Shown here: positions 61,424-64,000 of the stretch, one piece after another
Numbering within the stretch: position 1 is the stretch's first letter
Layout of the letters: every line of letters begins with the position of its first letter
Assembly: GCA_016705005.1 (NCBI GenBank)
Contig: JADIZB010000017.1
Location: forward strand, 62,001 to 126,000
Direction of reading: 5' to 3'
Source of the DNA: Bacteroidales bacterium
GTDB taxonomy: Bacteria; Bacteroidota; Bacteroidia; Bacteroidales; Lentimicrobiaceae
Length of the DNA stretch: 64,000 nt
Program-made: the position numbers and the translations under genes
The notes under the pieces: model-generated
What the model saw: only the letters and a program-made list of their open reading frames with translations
Told to the model about the DNA's origin: nothing
Database searches by the model: none

Positions 61424-62341
61424 TCAAATAAACCATTCTTCTACTATTCCGGGATGTTTTCCAGTTCCTGAGTCCAAATCTGCTAATTGTTGTTTTGTTG
61501 CATCATATCCTGCTTTGATCAATTCCCCGGCCCTGTAAAATTCAAACATTTCAGCAAGGTTAACCGGCATGTTGACAAGCAAATCAACCTTTTGCTGCAT
61601 GAGCACAGATTCCGTCAGTTTATATTGCACCATCTCAAACGATCCGCTGACAATATCAAAGAAACCATACTTTTGTTTTTCATCGGTCTTGTGCCCTGCA
61701 AGCATTCCGTTCCATTTATTGTTAACAAAACCCCGAATACTGTTGTAGGATTTCTTTTCCGGAGAGGCAGATTGTTTAATGGCGTTCTTTCTTGGAGCAT
61801 TTACATTGATGGCAATAAGGATGTCACCTGGCTTTCTTTCTACTCGGTTGATGGGGAGTGGATTTACAATGGCTCCATCAACCAGGAACGACTGTTCCTG
61901 TTGCTGAGGAAGCAATACAGTTGGAATCGCTGCAGATGCACGAAGTGCATTCAGCAGGTTTCCATGCCTGAAAATCACTTCCCTGTGATTGAAAAGGTCA
62001 GTAGCAACTGCTGAAAAAGGGATGGCAAGGTCTTCAATATTGCCATCACCTATGAATCTTTTTATTTCACTGAATACCTTTTCACCCTTAATGATACCCC
62101 CTTTACTAACAGCAAGATCCATTAGCCTGATTACGCCCACTTTACTGAGACCGGTAATAAAATCACGGAAACCGGCAAGGTTGCCATTCGCATATATGCC
62201 TCCGACAAGGGATCCCATCGAGGTGCCTGCGATTGAAGTGATGGTGTAACCAAATTCCTCCAAAGCTTCAATTGCCCCGATATGTGCCAGCCCTCTGGCT
62301 CCACCGCTGGAAAGTACAAGCGCAACATTTTTTTTACCCAT
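61424..62341 (-). CDS. Patatin-like phospholipase
   Basis: 305 residues of the patatin/RssA family. The oxyanion-hole glycines (SSGGARGLAHIG, 11-22), the nucleophile S41 in AGTSMGSLVGG, and the dyad Asp in FLVDGAIVNPLP (about 172) are all present. It probably hydrolyses acyl esters of phospholipids in the cytoplasm or at the inner membrane; no signal peptide is evident. The 36-base gap to the upstream phosphopantetheinyl transferase gene suggests one transcript. Confidence 0.92.
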   Translation of the reverse strand: MGKKNVALVLSSGGARGLAHIGAIEALEEFGYTITSIAGTSMGSLVGGIYANGNLAGFRDFITGLSKVGVIRLMDLAVSKGGIIKGEKVFSEIKRFIGDGNIEDLAIPFSAVATDLFNHREVIFRHGNLLNALRASAAIPTVLLPQQQEQSFLVDGAIVNPLPINRVERKPGDILIAINVNAPRKNAIKQSASPEKKSYNSIRGFVNNKWNGMLAGHKTDEKQKYGFFDIVSGSFEMVQYKLTESVLMQQKVDLLVNMPVNLAEMFEFYRAGELIKAGYDATKQQLADLDSGTGKHPGIVEEWFI

Positions 62342-62377
62342 TTTTTTCAGATTATTCTGGGGAAGAGAGTGAAGATA

Positions 62378-63064
62378 TTAACCAGCCAGATCGTTTACAG
62401 TCAGGATAGTTACATTGTCATTGAAATTGTCTGAAATTGCACAGGCTGCCAGTTTGTAACCTTCACACAGATAAAAAGTCTTTAAAAAATACCCGTCTGC
62501 TTCCGGATCATCGGCAAGAATAAAATCCTCTTTCCCTGTTTTTACAACGGTGAACGAACTAAGGCTCTTGGTCAGCCCTGTGCCGATTGCTTTCAAAAAG
62601 CTTTCCTTCAGGGTCCACAGTGTGAAGAATATTTCTGCCTTTTCTGCTTCGCCGGCTGCATCGTTCAGCAGCTTATTCTCCTTTTCCGAAAAGAACCGAT
62701 GGGCTACCCCTTCAGGCACCTTACGCATCTTTTCAACATCAACGCCAACAGCATCTGCCGACAATGCTACCACCACCCAGTTTCCGGAATGTGAAATATT
62801 GAAGTGGATGCCTCTATATCCATCAGGCCCCGGCTTGCCTTTTTCACCTGTTGAAAAGGGTATGTCAGGAAGATCATGTCCACTTGTTTTTGTCAGCAGA
62901 TGCCTTGCAAGCAATTCACCCAACAGACTTCGCTGGGCATCGTTGCTGCGTAAAAATGATCCGATTTTCAAACGTGTAACCTCCGGCACCCGGGTCATCA
63001 GGGCCGGTCTTATATTTTCAAAAGCTGTTTCTTCAAGCAGTGAAACTGCGAAAATCTCGGTCAT
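62378..63064 (-). CDS. 4'-phosphopantetheinyl transferase
   Basis: Moves the phosphopantetheine arm of CoA onto acyl- or peptidyl-carrier proteins. From MTEIFAVSLLEETAFENIRP it is 228 residues, of the Sfp class. It has HFNISHSGNWVVVALS, the Mg-binding AVGVDVEKMRKV and FFTLWTLKESFLKAIGTGL. The ATG at 63136 would overlap the dipeptidase gene by 29 bases and is rejected. No polyketide or peptide synthetase is nearby, so it may serve general carrier proteins. Confidence 0.9.
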   Translation of the reverse strand: MTEIFAVSLLEETAFENIRPALMTRVPEVTRLKIGSFLRSNDAQRSLLGELLARHLLTKTSGHDLPDIPFSTGEKGKPGPDGYRGIHFNISHSGNWVVVALSADAVGVDVEKMRKVPEGVAHRFFSEKENKLLNDAAGEAEKAEIFFTLWTLKESFLKAIGTGLTKSLSSFTVVKTGKEDFILADDPEADGYFLKTFYLCEGYKLAACAISDNFNDNVTILTVNDLAG

Positions 63065-63107
63065 AATCCTGCTGATAATTGCATTACGTGTTATTTTGTA
63101 ATTTGTT

Positions 63108-64000
63108 TCAGGAATGTTTGACAGAATAATTTTCAACTGCTTTCATCACCCTCAGAAGGTTCCTTCCCCATATGAGCTTTATCGCTCTGCGGCTATATCC
63201 ACGGCGCACCAGTTCCAGAGTAATATTACCCATTTCCGACACATCTTCACACCCGGAAACAGCGCCTCCGCCATCAAAGTCAGTTCCAATCCCGACATGA
63301 CGGATACCGGCTATTTTCACGATGTGATCAATATGGTCCGCAACATCACTCACTGTTGCCAGAACCTGGGGGTACTTTTCATCGGTTTCGTACCACTCGC
63401 GCCTGGCCCTGGTCATCTCATCCTCCGAAAGGTCCCTGAATCCGTTATATTTTATACGCAGCGCCTGCTGGGCCGAATCCCGCTGTGGATTGGGTAGGGG
63501 TGTTTTTACGTAACTACTCAGAATACACATTTGTATCACTCCATCCTTTTCGGCCAGTGCTTTAAGCATATCATCGGAAAGATTCCTGGGGTTATCGCAC
63601 AATGCCCTTGAACAGGAATGGGATGCAATGACCGGTGTACTGCTCAGTTCCAATGCGTCAAAAAACGATTTGTCTGAAATATGGGAAACATCGATCATCA
63701 TTCCCAACCGGTTCATTTCCCGAACTACCTGCTTCCCGAAAACGGTGATTCCGTTATGCTCCATAGTGTCGGTTGAAGCATCGCAAAGATCATTATTCCG
63801 GGTATGACAAAGTGTTATATATCTGGCGCCAAGCATATAAAAACGCTGCACATTGCCAAGATCGCTTCCAATCGGGTAGCCGTTTTCAAGTCCGATGAAT
63901 ACTGCCCTTTTTCCCTCTTTCTCAAGTTTCCGGGCATCGGAAGAGCGGGTTGCAATTGCGGATTTCTTGCTGTTGCTCTTGACGCTCTGATGAATAGCCT
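63108..64000 (-). CDS. Membrane dipeptidase (peptidase M19), 5' end cut by the window
   Basis: The reading frame is open to the window edge. The 297 visible residues are the C-terminal part of a renal-dipeptidase-like enzyme, which hydrolyses dipeptides including D-amino-acid ones. Seen are IGLENGYPIGSDLGNVQRFY, TLCHTRNNDLCDAS, MIDVSHISDKSF, IASHSCSRAL and GIGTDFDGGG, which carry zinc ligands (His and Glu) of the active site. The internal ATG at 63851 is not the start, since GLENGYPIG upstream is also conserved. The phosphopantetheinyl transferase gene follows 43 bases later. Confidence 0.93.
   Translation of the reverse strand, partial: AIHQSVKSNSKKSAIATRSSDARKLEKEGKRAVFIGLENGYPIGSDLGNVQRFYMLGARYITLCHTRNNDLCDASTDTMEHNGITVFGKQVVREMNRLGMMIDVSHISDKSFFDALELSSTPVIASHSCSRALCDNPRNLSDDMLKALAEKDGVIQMCILSSYVKTPLPNPQRDSAQQALRIKYNGFRDLSEDEMTRARREWYETDEKYPQVLATVSDVADHIDHIVKIAGIRHVGIGTDFDGGGAVSGCEDVSEMGNITLELVRRGYSRRAIKLIWGRNLLRVMKAVENYSVKHS

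Noticed and set aside
1..64000. tRNA, rRNA or riboswitch genes
   Set aside because: The intergenic gaps were read for cloverleaf-like sequence and known riboswitch cores and nothing convincing was found. A covariance-model scan was not possible here.

Overview
The window is chromosomal DNA of a free-living member of the Bacteroidota, probably near Bacteroidales/Marinilabiliales. The evidence is type IX secretion (T9SS) C-terminal sorting domains on three secreted proteins, the gliding lipoprotein GldB, a SusC/SusD locus, the long SecA with a Bacteroidota-type insertion, repeated TAnnTTTG promoter boxes with few Shine-Dalgarno sequences, and an apbC/Mrp lacking the usual CxxC. The species cannot be named from this sequence alone.

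Layout. 1-11.3 kb is mostly housekeeping on the minus strand: frr, pyrH, a secreted M28 peptidase, secA, a small DUF2795-like protein, a cobalamin adenosyltransferase, a LolD/MacB-type ATPase, a methyltransferase and the YifB/ComM AAA protein. 11.9-19 kb holds a T9SS beta-propeller protein, three small outer-membrane beta-barrels, a DUF1289 protein, gldB and nadE. 19-23 kb holds repeat-rich spacer DNA, a NifU-type scaffold, apbC and an ABC-F ATPase. 23.4-27 kb is accessory: a lipoprotein, an SGNH-like T9SS protein and a trypsin-like lipoprotein protease. 27.1-29.8 kb is an AT-rich accessory tract of short, same-direction gene units (MORN protein, secreted unknown, antitoxin/PIN toxin). The units are separated by 110-bp elements with paired 20-nt arms and by two 105-bp repeats. 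It resembles an integron cassette array, but no integrase is visible, and it is the best candidate for something undescribed here.

30-38.8 kb returns to housekeeping: an alkyltransferase-like DNA-repair protein, trmB, an HU/SPOR protein, kdsB, a deoxynucleoside kinase, a GH3-type acyl-adenylating enzyme, ispE, lptG and tgt. 39-55 kb is one polysaccharide utilisation locus (PUL), all on the minus strand: a membrane-bound propeller/LuxR regulator, a PKD surface lipoprotein, a GH16 lipoprotein, SusC, SusD, an ADP-ribosylglycohydrolase-like lipoprotein, a second GH16 and a GH3 beta-glucosidase. Two endo-acting GH16 enzymes plus one exo-acting GH3 point to a beta-glucan such as laminarin. A surface GH16 would cut the polymer, SusCD would import the oligomers, and the periplasmic GH16 and GH3 would finish them. 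Strong RNA hairpins lie between several PUL genes.

55.3-64 kb holds a membrane glycosyltransferase overlapping an ECF sigma factor, a FIST protein paired with a PAS-hybrid histidine kinase, a patatin, a phosphopantetheinyl transferase and a membrane dipeptidase cut by the window end. No tRNA, rRNA, CRISPR array, transposase or phage gene was recognised.
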